Notes: a model not told the origin generated them from the letters alone. Positions 18,948-28,768 are shown, counted from the stretch's first letter. The stretch is DNA of 64,000 nt from Stigmatella aurantiaca (GCF_900109545.1 NZ_FOAP01000029.1:45101-109100), one strand, 5' to 3'. Made by a program: numbers and translations.

Positions 18948-19322
18948 ATGAGAAGCGACATGACGACGACGAAGCGGGTGGAGAAGCCCTGGGGTTACGA
19001 GCTGATCTGGGCTCACACCGAGCGCTATGTAGGCAAGCTCCTACACGTCAAGCAGGGCCACAAGCTCAGCCTTCAGTTCCACAACCAGAAGGACGAGACC
19101 ATCCACGTGCAGAGCGGCAAGCTGCTCTTCGTCGTGGATGAGGGCACGGGGCTCATCGAGAAGGAGATGAACCCGGGCGAGAGCTACCACATCAAGCCGC
19201 TCACCAAGCACCGCATGGTGGCGCTCACCGACTGCGACATCCTCGAGGTGAGCACCCCGGAGCTGGACGACGTGGTGCGGCTGGAGGACTCCTACGGCCG
19301 CGCCGGGACGAGCAAGCCGTAA
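18948..19322 (+). CDS. Cupin, mannose-6-phosphate isomerase type II-like
   Basis: 124 aa (120 if ATG 18960 is used; both starts have only weak ribosome sites). The single cupin barrel matches the isomerase domain of type II phosphomannose isomerase / GDP-mannose pyrophosphorylase proteins: KPWGYELIWA at the N-terminus, LSLQFHNQKDETIHVQSGKL (metal-binding motif 1) and ESYHIKPLTKHRM (motif 2). Stand-alone proteins of this size may interconvert fructose-6-P and mannose-6-P or act on another sugar phosphate. It is 14 nt after the SPOR gene and close to sugar-nucleotide genes, consistent with polysaccharide precursor supply. The exact substrate is uncertain. Confidence 0.75.
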   Translation: MRSDMTTTKRVEKPWGYELIWAHTERYVGKLLHVKQGHKLSLQFHNQKDETIHVQSGKLLFVVDEGTGLIEKEMNPGESYHIKPLTKHRMVALTDCDILEVSTPELDDVVRLEDSYGRAGTSKP

Positions 19323-19355
19323 CCCGGAAGCCGGGGAGGGCAGGGCCCCAGCGCG

Positions 19356-19967
19356 CTAGTCCGCGTTGGGGTTCTTCGTCCAGCGGTCCACCTTGCCGTC
19401 GCCGTCCAGGTCATCGCCAATGCGGTCCACCTGGTCGCCCTTCCAGTACTCCCAGTTGTCCACCTTGCCGTCCCCGTTGGTGTCCCGCTCCTTGCGCACC
19501 AGCTTGCCGTTCTCGTAGTACACCCACACGTCCACCTGGCCGTTGCCGTCCACGTCCCGCTCGGTCAGCGTGTTGACGCCCTTCTCGAAGGTGAGGGTCG
19601 AGTCGATCCGGCCGTCGAAGTCCTGATCCATCGCCTCGCGGATCTTCTCCTCCTGCTCATCGAAGAACTGGGTGATGTCGACCCGGCCGTCCGCGTTGAC
19701 GTCGATCTCCTTGCGGACCATGCGATCGCGCTCCTGGCCATCGGGCCCCTTGCCCGAGACGAGGTAGATCCACACGTCCGTCTTGCCGTCGCGGTTGAGA
19801 TCCAACTCCCGCACCTTCTCGCCCGGACGCTTGCCAGGGCGGGTGACGTCCCCGGACGCGTTGCCTTCGGTCTCGGAGGGGCCGGGTCCTGCCTGCTTTC
19901 CCGCGCACCCGGCGAGCCCCCCCAGGGCGCACAGACCAATGTAAATCCATGATTTCATTAGGGACAT
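19356..19967 (-). CDS. Lipoprotein with six dockerin/EF-hand-like calcium loops
   Basis: 203 aa. The N-terminus is a lipoprotein signal (GLCALGGLAGC, lipidated Cys21), so the protein is membrane-anchored outside the cytoplasm. After a Gly/Ser/Pro-rich spacer it consists of six DxNxDGxxD-type loops: DLNRDGKTD, DVNADGRVD, DQDFDGRID, DVDGNGQVD, DTNGDGKVD and DLDGDGKVD, each followed by an aromatic/hydrophobic strand. Such loops bind Ca2+ in thrombospondin type 3 and dockerin repeats. The start ATG has GAGG five bases upstream; a second ATG three codons in is possible. The function is unknown; a calcium-dependent surface or adhesion role is an inference. It is divergent from the RHH gene and convergent with the cupin gene. 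Confidence 0.8.
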   Translation of the reverse strand: MSLMKSWIYIGLCALGGLAGCAGKQAGPGPSETEGNASGDVTRPGKRPGEKVRELDLNRDGKTDVWIYLVSGKGPDGQERDRMVRKEIDVNADGRVDITQFFDEQEEKIREAMDQDFDGRIDSTLTFEKGVNTLTERDVDGNGQVDVWVYYENGKLVRKERDTNGDGKVDNWEYWKGDQVDRIGDDLDGDGKVDRWTKNPNAD

Positions 19968-20041
19968 GACGGCCTCACGGGGGCAGGGGAGCGCGGCGCT
20001 CGGAGGGCTGAACCAATGCCTTCACGAGTCACGTCATTCCA

Positions 20042-20047
20042 TATAGT
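20042..20047 (+). promoter_or_regulatory. Possible -10 element for a leaderless RHH mRNA
   Basis: TATAGT at 20042-20047 lies in a locally AT-rich stretch. Predicted initiation is about 7 nt before ATG 20061, which has no Shine-Dalgarno. No good -35 element is seen. Confidence 0.3.
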
Positions 20048-20060
20048 TTCACATATCGCC

Positions 20061-20243
20061 ATGGCCCGAAAGAAGATCAGCACGACCATCTACATCACTC
20101 CCGAGCAGAACGAGCTGCTCAAGGCGCTGAACCAGAAGACCAAGGTGCCCGTGGCCGAGTACATCCGGCAGGGCATCGACCTGGTGCTGGAGAAGTACAA
20201 GGCGCAACTGCCGGGCCAGGCCACTTTCGACGAGCTCTCGTAA
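20061..20243 (+). CDS. Small ribbon-helix-helix protein
   Basis: 60 aa starting at [16 protein letters not shown]. The beta strand (KISTTIYIT) and the two helices ([33 protein letters not shown]) match the MetJ/Arc ribbon-helix-helix DNA-binding fold, with alternating polar residues on the strand for major-groove contact. ATG 20061 is chosen over an in-frame ATG 45 nt upstream because the extra residues do not fit the fold and the -10-like box lies between them. It ends 1 nt before the sugar-nucleotide gene, so the two are translationally linked. It may regulate that operon, or be an antitoxin-like orphan, since no toxin gene is adjacent. Confidence 0.75.
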   Translation: MARKKISTTIYITPEQNELLKALNQKTKVPVAEYIRQGIDLVLEKYKAQLPGQATFDELS

Positions 20244-20244
20244 C

Positions 20245-21201
20245 ATGCAAGGCAAGCGGGCGGTGGTGCTTGGGGGCGCGGGCTTCGTGGGCTCTCACCT
20301 GTGTGAGCGGCTCCTGGACGATGGGGCCGCGGTGGTGGCGGTGGACAACTTCCTCACCGGGGCGGAGGAGAACCTGCGCACCCTGCGTGGGCGGCCGGGC
20401 TTCGAGTTCGTGCGGCAGGACATCGTGGAGGGACTCCAGGTCGAAGGGCCGGTGGATTACGTCTTCAACATGGCCTCGCCGGCCTCTCCCATCGACTACG
20501 CGCAGTTGCCGCTGGAGACGCTGCGGGTGGGCTCGCTGGGCACGGAGAACGCGCTGAAGCTGGCCGAGGCCCGGGGCGCGGTCTTCCTCCAGGCCTCCAC
20601 CTCCGAGGTGTACGGGGACCCGCTGGTGCACCCCCAGCACGAGGGCTACTACGGCAACGTGAACCCCATCGGGCCGCGCGCGGTGTACGACGAGGCCAAG
20701 CGCTACGCGGAGGCCCTCACCTCGGCCTATGCGCGCGTCCGGGGCGTCCAGACGCGCATCGTGCGCATCTTCAATACCTACGGGCCCCGGATGCGGCTGA
20801 AGGACGGCCGGGTGGTGCCCGCCTTCGTGGGCCAGGCCCTGCGCGGCGAGGACTTCACCGTCTTCGGGGATGGCACACAGACGCGCTCTTTCTGCTACGT
20901 GAAGGACCTGGTGGACGGGCTGGTGCGGCTGATGCGCTCGGACGTGACGGGGCCGGTGAACATCGGCAACCCCCGGGAGATGACCATCCTCCAGTTCGCC
21001 GAGGCCGTGCGGGCCGCCGCGGGCGGAGGGGGGAAAATCATCCACCAGCCCCTGCCGCAGAACGATCCGAAGCAGCGGCAGCCGGACATCACCCGGGCCC
21101 GGACGCTCTTGGGCTGGGAGCCGAAGGTGCCCCTGGAGGAGGGTCTGCGGGAGACGATTTCATACTTCCGCACCATTGCCGGGGACCGGGCTGCTCCTTA
21201 A
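20245..21201 (+). CDS. NAD-dependent UDP-glucuronate decarboxylase-like epimerase/dehydratase
   Basis: 318 aa extended short-chain dehydrogenase. The Rossmann motif is [15 protein letters not shown] (8-22). The catalytic Ser/Thr lies in [10 protein letters not shown], and Tyr/Lys in [30 protein letters not shown] is the hallmark of the UDP-xylose synthase (UXS) subgroup, also seen in dTDP-glucose 4,6-dehydratases. Proteins like this convert UDP-glucuronate to UDP-xylose for polysaccharide or LPS. No ribosome site is visible; the ATG follows the RHH stop by 1 nt, so coupling is likely. It is followed 51 nt later by a galE-like gene, forming a sugar-nucleotide pair. Confidence 0.8.
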   Translation: MQGKRAVVLGGAGFVGSHLCERLLDDGAAVVAVDNFLTGAEENLRTLRGRPGFEFVRQDIVEGLQVEGPVDYVFNMASPASPIDYAQLPLETLRVGSLGTENALKLAEARGAVFLQASTSEVYGDPLVHPQHEGYYGNVNPIGPRAVYDEAKRYAEALTSAYARVRGVQTRIVRIFNTYGPRMRLKDGRVVPAFVGQALRGEDFTVFGDGTQTRSFCYVKDLVDGLVRLMRSDVTGPVNIGNPREMTILQFAEAVRAAAGGGGKIIHQPLPQNDPKQRQPDITRARTLLGWEPKVPLEEGLRETISYFRTIAGDRAAP

Positions 21202-21252
21202 GTTGCGGCGAATTTCCAAGCGGAGCCACCGGAGCGTGGCGGGAGTGTCAGT

Positions 21253-22197
21253 GTGAAAGTCCTGGTGACGGGTGGAGCGGGATTCATCGGCTCGCACGTG
21301 AGTGATGAGTTCCTGCGGGCGGGTCACGAGGTGATTGCCCTCGACAACCTGTCGAGCGGAAAGCGCGAGAACCTGGACCCCAAGGTCCGGCTGGTGGAGC
21401 TGGACATCCGCAGCCCCGAGGCCGCGGCCCTCATCCGGTCCGAGCGCCCGGAGATCATCTGCCACCTGGCGGCGCAGATGGATGTGCGCCGCAGCGTGGA
21501 GGACCCGCGCTTCGACGCGGACGCGAACATCCTGGGCATGCTCAACCTGCTGGAGGCCGCGCGCTCCTCCGGGGTGAAGAAGGTCATCTTCAGCTCCACC
21601 GGCGGCGCCATCTACGGCGAGCAGGACGTCTTCCCGGCCCCCGAGTCGCACCCGACGCGGCCCGTGTCGCCCTACGGCGTCTCCAAGGCGGCCGGCGAGC
21701 TGTACCTGGGCTACTACCGCGCCCAGTACGGGCTGGCCTACGTGGCCCTGCGGTACGCCAATGTGTACGGCCCCCGGCAGAATCCCCACGGGGAGGCGGG
21801 CGTGGTGGCCATCTTCAGCCAGCGCCTGGGCGCGGGCCGGGATTGCACCATCTACGGCGACGGCGGGCAGACGCGGGACTTCGTCTTCGGGCCGGACGTC
21901 GCCCGGGCCAACCTCCTGGCCTGCGAGAAGGACTATGTGGGCGCGGTGAACATCGGCACCGGCGTGGAGACGGACATCAACCGGCTCTACGCGCTGCTGG
22001 CGGGCGCGGCAGGCGCCGACACCCGGGCCCAGCACGCCCCGGGCAAGCCCGGCGAGCAGCGCCGCTCCTGCATCGACGCCAGCCTGGCCCGGAAGGTGCT
22101 CGGGTGGGAGCCCAGCGTGGGGCTCGCCGAGGGGCTGCGCCGGACGCTGGAGTACTTCCGCACCGCGCCCCAGGGCGGTACCCGCGCCGCGGGGTAG
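21253..22197 (+). CDS. NAD-dependent epimerase, UDP-glucose 4-epimerase-like
   Basis: 314 aa; GTG start with GGGAG 8 nt upstream. Rossmann motif GGAGFIGSHVSDEFL; catalytic motifs FSSTGGAIYGEQ and SPYGVSKAAGELYL (YxxxK); RYANVYGPRQNPHGEAGVVAIF is typical of the short GalE-like group. It probably interconverts UDP-hexoses (glucose/galactose or N-acetyl forms) for surface polysaccharide. A hairpin after the stop may end the RHH-UXS-epimerase transcript. The exact sugar cannot be read from the sequence. Confidence 0.8.
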   Translation: MKVLVTGGAGFIGSHVSDEFLRAGHEVIALDNLSSGKRENLDPKVRLVELDIRSPEAAALIRSERPEIICHLAAQMDVRRSVEDPRFDADANILGMLNLLEAARSSGVKKVIFSSTGGAIYGEQDVFPAPESHPTRPVSPYGVSKAAGELYLGYYRAQYGLAYVALRYANVYGPRQNPHGEAGVVAIFSQRLGAGRDCTIYGDGGQTRDFVFGPDVARANLLACEKDYVGAVNIGTGVETDINRLYALLAGAAGADTRAQHAPGKPGEQRRSCIDASLARKVLGWEPSVGLAEGLRRTLEYFRTAPQGGTRAAG

Positions 22198-22219
22198 GCG
22201 CCGAGTGACCGCTTCCTGA

Positions 22220-22247
22220 CCGGACGGCCGTTCCCGCGGCCTTCCGG
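22220..22247 (+). terminator. Hairpin after the epimerase gene
   Basis: Two 5-bp stem blocks (CCGGA/TCCGG and GGCCG/CGGCC) separated by one mismatch, with a 6-nt loop. There is no U-tract, so it could be an intrinsic terminator of weak type or only an mRNA 3'-end structure. Confidence 0.35.
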
Positions 22248-22335
22248 AGGGCTGGCGGACGCGCGGATGCGTGGATTTTCGCTGGGTTCGGTGTTACTGA
22301 CGCGCGCTTCGACCCAGCGACGAGCCCTCCACGCC

Positions 22336-24147
22336 ATGCCGGCCGACAACGCCCACATCCGTAACTTCTGCATCATTGCCCACATTGACCATGGCAAGTC
22401 GACGCTGGCGGACCGCCTCCTCGAGAAGACGGGGACGCTGACCAAGCGCGAGGCCCAGGCGCAGTTCCTGGACAACATGGACATCGAGCGGGAGCGGGGC
22501 ATCACCATCAAGGCCCAGTCCGTCCGGATGACCTACAAGGCCAAGGACGGCCAGCAGTACGTCCTGAACCTCATCGATACGCCGGGACACGTGGACTTCG
22601 CCTACGAGGTCAGCCGCTCGCTGGCCGCCTGCGAGGGCTGTCTGCTCGTGGTGGACGCCAGCCAGGGCGTGGAGGCCCAGACGCTCGCCAACGTCTACAT
22701 GGCGCTGGATCACGATCTCGAGATCATCCCGGTCATCAACAAGATCGACCTGCCGAGCGCGGACGTGGCGCGCACCCGCGAGGAGATCGAAGACGTCATC
22801 GGCATCGACGCCTCGATTGCGGTGCCGGCCTCCGCCAAGGAGGGCATTGGCATCGAGGACATTCTCGAGTCGGTGGTCCAGCGGATCCCCCCTCCGCAGG
22901 GCGATCCTTCCGCGCCGCTCAAGGCCCTCATCTTCGACAGCTGGTACGACAACTACCGCGGCGTGGTGACGCTGGTGCGCGTGCTGGAGGGCACGCTCAA
23001 GCTCAAGCAGAAGATCAAGCTGTGGAGCAACAACAAGGTCTTCGAGGTGCAGGAGCTGGGCGTGTTCAGCCCCTTCTCCCGGCCGGTGCCGCAGCTGATG
23101 GCGGGCGAAGTGGGCGTGCTCGTCGCCAACATCAAGGAGCTGCAGGACGCCAAGGTCGGTGACACCGTCACCGAGGAGGCGCGCACCACGGAGGCTCCCT
23201 TCCCAGGCTTCAAGGAAGTGAAGCCCATGGTGTTCAGCGGCATCTTCCCGGTGGACTCCGCCGACTACGAGGGGCTGCGCGACGCGCTGGGTAAGCTGAA
23301 GCTCAACGACTCGGCGTTCACCTACGAGCCCGAGTCCTCCACGGCGCTGGGCTTCGGGTTCCGGTGTGGCTACCTGGGCCTGCTGCACATGGAGATCGTC
23401 CAGGAGCGCCTGGAGCGCGAGTACAACCTGAACCTCATCACCACGGCGCCCTCGGTGGTGTACCGCATCACCAGCGGCAAGGGCGAGGTGATGCTCATCG
23501 ACAACCCGGCGAAGCTGCCGCCGGTGCAGAACATCGAGAAGTTCGAGGAGCCCATCCTCACCTGTCACATCCACGTGCCCAACGAGCACCTGGGCGCCAT
23601 CCTCAAGCTGTGCCAGGAGCGGCGCGGGGTGCAGAAGGACATGAAGTACCTGGGCTCCAGCGGCCAGCGCGTGCAGGTGACGTACGCCATGCCCCTGGCG
23701 GAAGTGGTGTTCGACTTCTTCGACAAGCTCAAGAGCGTCTCCCGCGGCTACGCCAGCCTCGACTACGAGCTGGCCGGCTACGAGGAGGCGGAGCTGGCCC
23801 GGCTGGACATCCTCATCAACGGGGAGCCGGTGGATGCGCTGAGCGTCATCGTCCACCGCGAGCGCGCGTACCTGCGCGGCCGCGAGGTGTGCCAGAAGCT
23901 CAAGGAAGTGATTCCCAAGCAGATGTACGAGGTGGCCATCCAGGCGGCGATCGGTGCCAAGGTCATCGCCCGGGAGACGATCTCCGCCATGCGAAAGAAC
24001 GTGCTCGCCAAGTGCTACGGTGGCGACATCAGCCGCAAGCGCAAGCTCCTGGAGAAGCAGAAAGAGGGCAAGAAGCGCATGAAGCAGGTGGGCACGGTGG
24101 AGATCCCCCAGGAAGCCTTCCTCGCGGTCCTCAAGACGGAGGAGTAG
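22336..24147 (+). CDS. lepA: Elongation factor 4 (LepA)
   Basis: 603 aa. GTPase motifs: [16 protein letters not shown] (G1), RGITIKAQS (G2), DTPGHVDF (G3), NKIDLP (G4) and the SAK motif in PASAKEG (G5). EF-G-like domains II, III and V follow. The LepA-specific C-terminal domain includes [24 protein letters not shown]. It is a ribosome-associated GTPase involved in translation under stress and in initiation or biogenesis. Start ATG 22336 ([11 protein letters not shown]) matches the family N-terminus; the frame is open 23 codons further up without similarity. It lies 3 nt before lepB, the classic lepA-lepB pair. Confidence 0.97.
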   Translation: MPADNAHIRNFCIIAHIDHGKSTLADRLLEKTGTLTKREAQAQFLDNMDIERERGITIKAQSVRMTYKAKDGQQYVLNLIDTPGHVDFAYEVSRSLAACEGCLLVVDASQGVEAQTLANVYMALDHDLEIIPVINKIDLPSADVARTREEIEDVIGIDASIAVPASAKEGIGIEDILESVVQRIPPPQGDPSAPLKALIFDSWYDNYRGVVTLVRVLEGTLKLKQKIKLWSNNKVFEVQELGVFSPFSRPVPQLMAGEVGVLVANIKELQDAKVGDTVTEEARTTEAPFPGFKEVKPMVFSGIFPVDSADYEGLRDALGKLKLNDSAFTYEPESSTALGFGFRCGYLGLLHMEIVQERLEREYNLNLITTAPSVVYRITSGKGEVMLIDNPAKLPPVQNIEKFEEPILTCHIHVPNEHLGAILKLCQERRGVQKDMKYLGSSGQRVQVTYAMPLAEVVFDFFDKLKSVSRGYASLDYELAGYEEAELARLDILINGEPVDALSVIVHRERAYLRGREVCQKLKEVIPKQMYEVAIQAAIGAKVIARETISAMRKNVLAKCYGGDISRKRKLLEKQKEGKKRMKQVGTVEIPQEAFLAVLKTEE

Positions 24148-24150
24148 TCG

Positions 24151-25386
24151 ATGACCGCAGCGACCACGCCGCTGAAGCCGGGGGAGGCGATGGCCGCCCG
24201 CCGGACGCCTGAGCAGCTCAAGGCCCGCCGCCTGCTCCACTGGCGGCAGATGCTCACCAGCCTCTGGGCGCCGCTCACGCTGGTGGGACTCGCCTTCATC
24301 CCCTACCTGTTCCTCATCGAGTACGTGCCGTCCTCGGCTTCCTGGGCCAAGCCGCTGATGCAGTACTTCGCGCTGGCCATGTTCCTGAGCTGGGGAGCGC
24401 TGCTCACCTGGCGCGCCGCCTCGCCGCGCGAGCGCATGCTGCGCAAGCTCCGCGCCGAGGCGCGTGAGCTGGAGCTGGAGTCCGCGCGCATCTTCCAGCG
24501 CTTTCCCAGCAAGGTGACGCCCCAGGCCTCCGAGCGCATCACCGAGCAGGCGCTGCGCGTGGAGGATGCCTCGCTGGCCGGGGATGCGCTGCGGCTGGAG
24601 AAAGAGGTGAAGGCGCTCGATGCGCTCCAGGAGGAGCACCTGGGCGCCTACCGCAAGCAGTCCGGGTGGGACACGTTCTCGGGCTTCGCCAAGGCGCTGA
24701 CCATCGCGCTGCTCATCCGCACCATCTTCATCGAGCCCTACCGCATCCCCTCCGGCTCCATGCTCCCGACGCTGGAGATTGGCGATCAGGTCTTCGTCAA
24801 CAAGTTCATCTACGGGGTGCGCATCCCGTTCCTCAACAAGGTGCCCTTCCAGATCGTCCGGGCCCCGGCGCGCGGGGACGTCATCGTCTTCAACAACCCG
24901 CTGATGCCCGACAAGGACTTCATCAAGCGCGTCATCGGCATCCCCGGGGACCGGGTGGAGATCATCCGCCAGGTCATCCACATCAACGGCGTGCCGCAGC
25001 CGCGCACCCTGGTGAGCCGGGACTTCGTGGTGCACAACCAGAACGAAGGCCAGTGGTCGGACGAGTCGCTGGTGCTGTACCGGGAGAACCTGGGGGGCGT
25101 GGAGCACGCCGCGCTGGATGATCCCTACCGCTCGACCGACGAGGTGGACCGGGGCCCCTTCATCGTCCCCGAGGGCGAGGTCTTCGTCATGGGCGACAAC
25201 CGGGACAACAGCTCCGACAGCCGCGTGGGCTTTGGCGTCACCGGCCGGCCCGCCTACGTGCCCTTTGGCTACATCAAGGGCAAGGCCATGGTGGTGTGGG
25301 TGACCTTCGGCTACGACGGCCTGTTCAGCAGCCTGTTTGGCGGCACCGGCCTGCGGCTGGAGCGGTTTTTCGAGCCGGTGCGATGA
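24151..25386 (+). CDS. lepB: Signal peptidase I with long N-terminal extension
   Basis: 411 aa, well above the usual length of about 200-320. The serine-lysine dyad is visible: Ser in PSGSMLPTLEIGD and Lys in FIKRVIGIPGDRVEI, plus the box GEVFVMGDNRDNSSDSR. Two hydrophobic segments near residues 35-55 and 70-90 precede a charged helical, coiled-coil-like stretch (about 100-170). A third hydrophobic segment lies just before the catalytic domain (FAKALTIALLIRTIFI). It cleaves signal peptides of Sec/Tat exports at the outer face of the inner membrane. MTAATTP at 24151 is used as start; an in-frame Met 13 codons in is possible. Confidence 0.95.
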   Translation: MTAATTPLKPGEAMAARRTPEQLKARRLLHWRQMLTSLWAPLTLVGLAFIPYLFLIEYVPSSASWAKPLMQYFALAMFLSWGALLTWRAASPRERMLRKLRAEARELELESARIFQRFPSKVTPQASERITEQALRVEDASLAGDALRLEKEVKALDALQEEHLGAYRKQSGWDTFSGFAKALTIALLIRTIFIEPYRIPSGSMLPTLEIGDQVFVNKFIYGVRIPFLNKVPFQIVRAPARGDVIVFNNPLMPDKDFIKRVIGIPGDRVEIIRQVIHINGVPQPRTLVSRDFVVHNQNEGQWSDESLVLYRENLGGVEHAALDDPYRSTDEVDRGPFIVPEGEVFVMGDNRDNSSDSRVGFGVTGRPAYVPFGYIKGKAMVVWVTFGYDGLFSSLFGGTGLRLERFFEPVR

Positions 25387-25401
25387 GGCAAGTCCTCGTG
25401 C

Positions 25402-25430
25402 TTGACGCACCCCGGCGGCGCTGCTAACGC
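25402..25430 (+). promoter_or_regulatory. Putative promoter of the pyrimidine operon
   Basis: TTGACG (25402-25407), a 17-nt spacer and TAACGC (25425-25430). Initiation near 25437 would leave a leader of about 9 nt before the pyrB ATG, which lacks a clear ribosome site. There is no room for a PyrR-type attenuator. Confidence 0.45.
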
Positions 25431-25445
25431 GCGGCCCCGGTCTTT

Positions 25446-26336
25446 ATGCGACACCTTCTCGGAATCGAAGGCTGGCGGCGCGCGGACATCGAAGCGCTGC
25501 TGGATCGGGCCGAAGCCCACCTGCCCGGTGGCTCGGCGAGCTCCTCCGTCCTCCAGGGGCGGGTGGTGGCCAACGTTTTCTTCGAGGACTCCACCCGGAC
25601 GCGCACCTCGTTTGAGATGGCCGCCAAGACGCTGGGCGCCGAGGTGCTCAACTGGACGGCCCAGGGCTCCTCGGTCTCCAAGGGGGAGACGCTGCTGGAC
25701 ACCGTGCGCAACATCGAGGCCACGGGCCCGGTGGCGCTCATCATCCGGCACCGCTCCTCGGGGGCGCCCCACCTGGTGGCCCGCCACGTGCGCTGCGCCG
25801 TCATCAACGCGGGCGACGGCACCCACGAGCACCCCTCCCAGGCCCTGCTGGATGCCTTCACCCTGCGGCGCCACTGGGGCCGGCTGGATGGGCGCACGGT
25901 GCTCATTGTCGGCGACATCCTGCACAGCCGCGTGGCGCGCTCGAACATCCTGTGCCTCAAGGCGCTGGGGGCGCGCGTGGTGGTCTGTGGGCCGCCCACG
26001 CTCATCCCCGTGGGCATCGAGCAGCTGGGCGCCGAGGTGGCCCTGCACCTGGAGCCGGTGCTGCCCCAGGCGGACGCCGTCATGTGTCTGCGCTTGCAGA
26101 CGGAGCGCCAGTCGGAGTCCTTCTTCCCGTCCACCCGTGAGTTCTCGCGCCTCTATGGGCTCAACGCGGCCCGGGCAGGCCAGATGAAGGCGGGGGCGCT
26201 CGTCATGCACCCGGGGCCCATCAACCGCGGGATCGAGCTGGCCCCGGCGGTGGCGGATGGGGCCCGCAGCGTCATCCTCGAGCAGGTGGCCAATGGGGTC
26301 GCCGTGCGCCGGGCCATCCTGGAGGTGTGCGTGTGA
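25446..26336 (+). CDS. pyrB: Aspartate carbamoyltransferase catalytic subunit
   Basis: 296 aa. Carbamoyl-phosphate site FFEDSTRTRTSFE; SKGETLLDTVRN loop; HRSSGAPH; INAGDGTHEHPSQALLDAFT; C-terminal MHPGPINRGIE. It catalyses carbamoyl phosphate plus aspartate to carbamoyl aspartate, the committed step of pyrimidine synthesis. Length fits the roughly 300-aa catalytic chain; no pyrI regulatory subunit lies beside it. It is the first gene of pyrB-pyrC-carA, and its stop overlaps the preferred pyrC start. Confidence 0.96.
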   Translation: MRHLLGIEGWRRADIEALLDRAEAHLPGGSASSSVLQGRVVANVFFEDSTRTRTSFEMAAKTLGAEVLNWTAQGSSVSKGETLLDTVRNIEATGPVALIIRHRSSGAPHLVARHVRCAVINAGDGTHEHPSQALLDAFTLRRHWGRLDGRTVLIVGDILHSRVARSNILCLKALGARVVVCGPPTLIPVGIEQLGAEVALHLEPVLPQADAVMCLRLQTERQSESFFPSTREFSRLYGLNAARAGQMKAGALVMHPGPINRGIELAPAVADGARSVILEQVANGVAVRRAILEVCV

Positions 26337-27637
26337 GTTCCCCCGTTCTCTTCCGCCGCGGGCGGGTCATCGATCCGCGCAACTACGTGGACAGCGTGCG
26401 CGATGTGCTCGTGCGCGACGGTGTGGTCGCCGAGGTGTCCGAGGCCCCGCTGCAGGTGCCCGGCGCGCAGGTGGTGGAGGCGCAGGGGCGCTGGGTGCTC
26501 CCGGGCTTCATTGATCTGCACGTCCACCTGCGCGAGCCGGGCGAGGAGGGGAAGGAGACCATCCTCACGGGCTGCCGGGCGGCGGTGGCTGGCGGCTTCA
26601 CCGGCATTGTGGCCATGCCCAACACCAAGCTGGTGAACGACAGCTCGCTGGTGACGGAGCTGGTGCTCTCGCGCGCCCGGGCCGCCAACCTCTGTCACGT
26701 ATATCCCGCCGGGGCCATCACCAAGGGGCTCAAGGGCGAGGAGATGGCGGAGATGGGCGAGCTGGTCTCCGCCGGCTGCGTCTGCATCACCGACGATGGC
26801 CGCCCGGTGATGAACGCCGGGCTCATGCGGCGGGCGCTCCAGTACGCCCAGCTTTTCAACCTGCCCGTCATGGTCCACGAGGAGGACCTGACGCTGTCGG
26901 GCAAGGGGGCGATGACCGAAGGGCCCACCGCCACGCGCCTGGGGCTGCTGCCCATTCCGCCCTCGGCCGAGGTGGCCATGGTGGCCCGGGACCTGGTCCT
27001 GCTGGAGGAGACGGGGGGCCGGCTGCACATCGCCCACGTCTCGTGCGAGGGCAGCGTGCGCCTGCTGCGCGAGGCCAAGCGGCGCGGCCTGCAGGTGACG
27101 TCCGAAGTCACCCCGCACCACTTCATCCTCGATGACACAGCGGTGGGGGAGTACGACACCCACGCGAAGATGAACCCGCCGCTGCGCCTGCGCCGGGACG
27201 TGGAGGCGCTGCGCGAGGCGCTGGCCGACGGCACCATCGAGGCCATCGCCACGGACCATGCGCCCCACGGCGTGCTCGACAAGCAGGTGGAGTTCGACAA
27301 GGGCATCAACGGCGTGGTGGGGCTGGAGACGGCCCTGGGCCTCACGCTGGCCCTGGTCCACGAGGGCGTGCTGAGCCCCCGCCGGGCGGTGGAGCTGCTC
27401 ACGGATGGCCCCGCCAAAGCATTCGGGCTGCCAGGCGGTCACTTGAAGCCTGGCGCTCCAGCGGACATCACCCTCGTCGATCCCGAGGTGAAGTGGACGG
27501 TGGACGCCGAGCGGTTTTTCTCCAAGAGTCGGAATACCCCCTTCCATGGCCGCTCGCTCAAGGGCCGCGTCGTCCAGACGTGGGTGGGGGGACGCTGTGT
27601 CTTCGAAGCCGGTGAGATCAAGGAGTCGCGGTCATGA
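26333..27637 (+). CDS. pyrC: Dihydroorotase (class I)
   Basis: About 434 aa using GTG 26333, chosen because GGAGG (26321-26325) sits 7 nt upstream and it overlaps the pyrB stop as GTGA; the frame is also open from a GTG two codons earlier. Amidohydrolase metal ligands: [10 protein letters not shown] (HxH), TPHHF, and the Asp in IATDHAPHG. The carboxylated lysine expected in class I enzymes is usually replaced in this region by local residues and should be checked. It cyclises carbamoyl aspartate to dihydroorotate. The stop overlaps carA by ATGA. Confidence 0.95.
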   Translation: MSSPVLFRRGRVIDPRNYVDSVRDVLVRDGVVAEVSEAPLQVPGAQVVEAQGRWVLPGFIDLHVHLREPGEEGKETILTGCRAAVAGGFTGIVAMPNTKLVNDSSLVTELVLSRARAANLCHVYPAGAITKGLKGEEMAEMGELVSAGCVCITDDGRPVMNAGLMRRALQYAQLFNLPVMVHEEDLTLSGKGAMTEGPTATRLGLLPIPPSAEVAMVARDLVLLEETGGRLHIAHVSCEGSVRLLREAKRRGLQVTSEVTPHHFILDDTAVGEYDTHAKMNPPLRLRRDVEALREALADGTIEAIATDHAPHGVLDKQVEFDKGINGVVGLETALGLTLALVHEGVLSPRRAVELLTDGPAKAFGLPGGHLKPGAPADITLVDPEVKWTVDAERFFSKSRNTPFHGRSLKGRVVQTWVGGRCVFEAGEIKESRS

Positions 27638-28749
27638 AAAAGGCGGTACTCGTTCTGGCGGATGGGACCGTCTTCGAGGGGCGCGCGTTCGGCGCCCGCG
27701 GAGAGACCCTCGGCGAGGTGGTCTTCAACACCTCGATGATGGGCTATCAGGAGATCCTCACGGACCCCTCCTACGTCGGCCAGATCGTCACCATGGCCTA
27801 CCCGGAGATGGGCAACGTGGGGACGAACCCCGAGGACGAAGAGGCGGGCAAGCCGCACGCGGTGGGCATGGTGGTGCGCATGCTCTCGGAGAAGTCCTCC
27901 AACTGGCGCGCCCAGGAGACGCTGGATGCGTACCTGAAGCGCCACGGCGTGGCCGGCATCGAGGGCGTGGACACCCGTCGGCTCGTGCGGCACCTGCGCC
28001 TGCATGGCGCGCAGCAGGGCATCATCTCCAGTGAGAACCACACCGTGGCGGCGCTCACCGAGCGCGCCCGGAGCGCCCCCGGCATGGAGGGCATGGACCT
28101 GGCCACCGGCGTCTCCACCCAGGAGCCCTACACCTTCACCACGCCCTCTCAGGACGTGTTCGGCGGCGCGCAGGCCCCCGCGCCCACGCCCCGCTTCGAC
28201 GTGGTGGCGTACGACTACGGGCTCAAGCGCTCCATGTTGCAGTTCCTGGTGGACGAGGGCTGCCGGGTGACGGTGGTGCCCGCGAGCACCACCGCCGAGC
28301 AGGTGCTCGCGCGCAAGCCGCACGGCGTCTTCCTGGCCAACGGCCCCGGGGATCCGGCCGCCGTGAAGGGCGCGGACCGCACCGTGGCGAACCTGCTCGG
28401 CAAGGTGCCCGTGTTCGGCATCTGCCTGGGGCACCAGATCCTCGCCCTGGCGCTGGGCGGCCGGACGTACAAGATGAAGTTCGGCCACCGCGGCGCCAAC
28501 CAGCCCGTGAAGGACCTGACGACGGGCAAGGTGGAGATCACCGCCCAGAACCACGGCTTCGCCGTGGACGACGCCAGCCTGAAGGGCAAGGCCGTCGTCA
28601 CCCACATCAACCTCAATGACGGCACCGTGGAGGGGCTCCACATCCCCGACGCGCGGGCCTTCAGCGTACAGTACCACCCCGAGTCCTCGCCGGGACCGCA
28701 CGACGCGCGCTACCTGTTCGCGCGCTTCGCCAAGCTGATGGCACAGTAG
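27634..28749 (+). CDS. carA: Carbamoyl-phosphate synthase small subunit
   Basis: 371 aa. The N-terminal CPSase_sm domain ([28 protein letters not shown]) is followed by a class I glutamine amidotransferase. The latter has the nucleophile in [16 protein letters not shown] and the His/Glu pair in [13 protein letters not shown]. It supplies ammonia to CarB for carbamoyl phosphate used by PyrB and by arginine synthesis. ATGA overlap with pyrC shows translational coupling. carB is not in the window, so the two subunits are encoded apart. Confidence 0.96.
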   Translation: MKKAVLVLADGTVFEGRAFGARGETLGEVVFNTSMMGYQEILTDPSYVGQIVTMAYPEMGNVGTNPEDEEAGKPHAVGMVVRMLSEKSSNWRAQETLDAYLKRHGVAGIEGVDTRRLVRHLRLHGAQQGIISSENHTVAALTERARSAPGMEGMDLATGVSTQEPYTFTTPSQDVFGGAQAPAPTPRFDVVAYDYGLKRSMLQFLVDEGCRVTVVPASTTAEQVLARKPHGVFLANGPGDPAAVKGADRTVANLLGKVPVFGICLGHQILALALGGRTYKMKFGHRGANQPVKDLTTGKVEITAQNHGFAVDDASLKGKAVVTHINLNDGTVEGLHIPDARAFSVQYHPESSPGPHDARYLFARFAKLMAQ

Positions 28750-28768
28750 GTAGGATTGCCCGCGCTCC

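Noticed and set aside
22294..25410. 1038-codon antisense frame spanning lepA and lepB
   Set aside because: It crosses two well-recognised genes and has no domain of its own.
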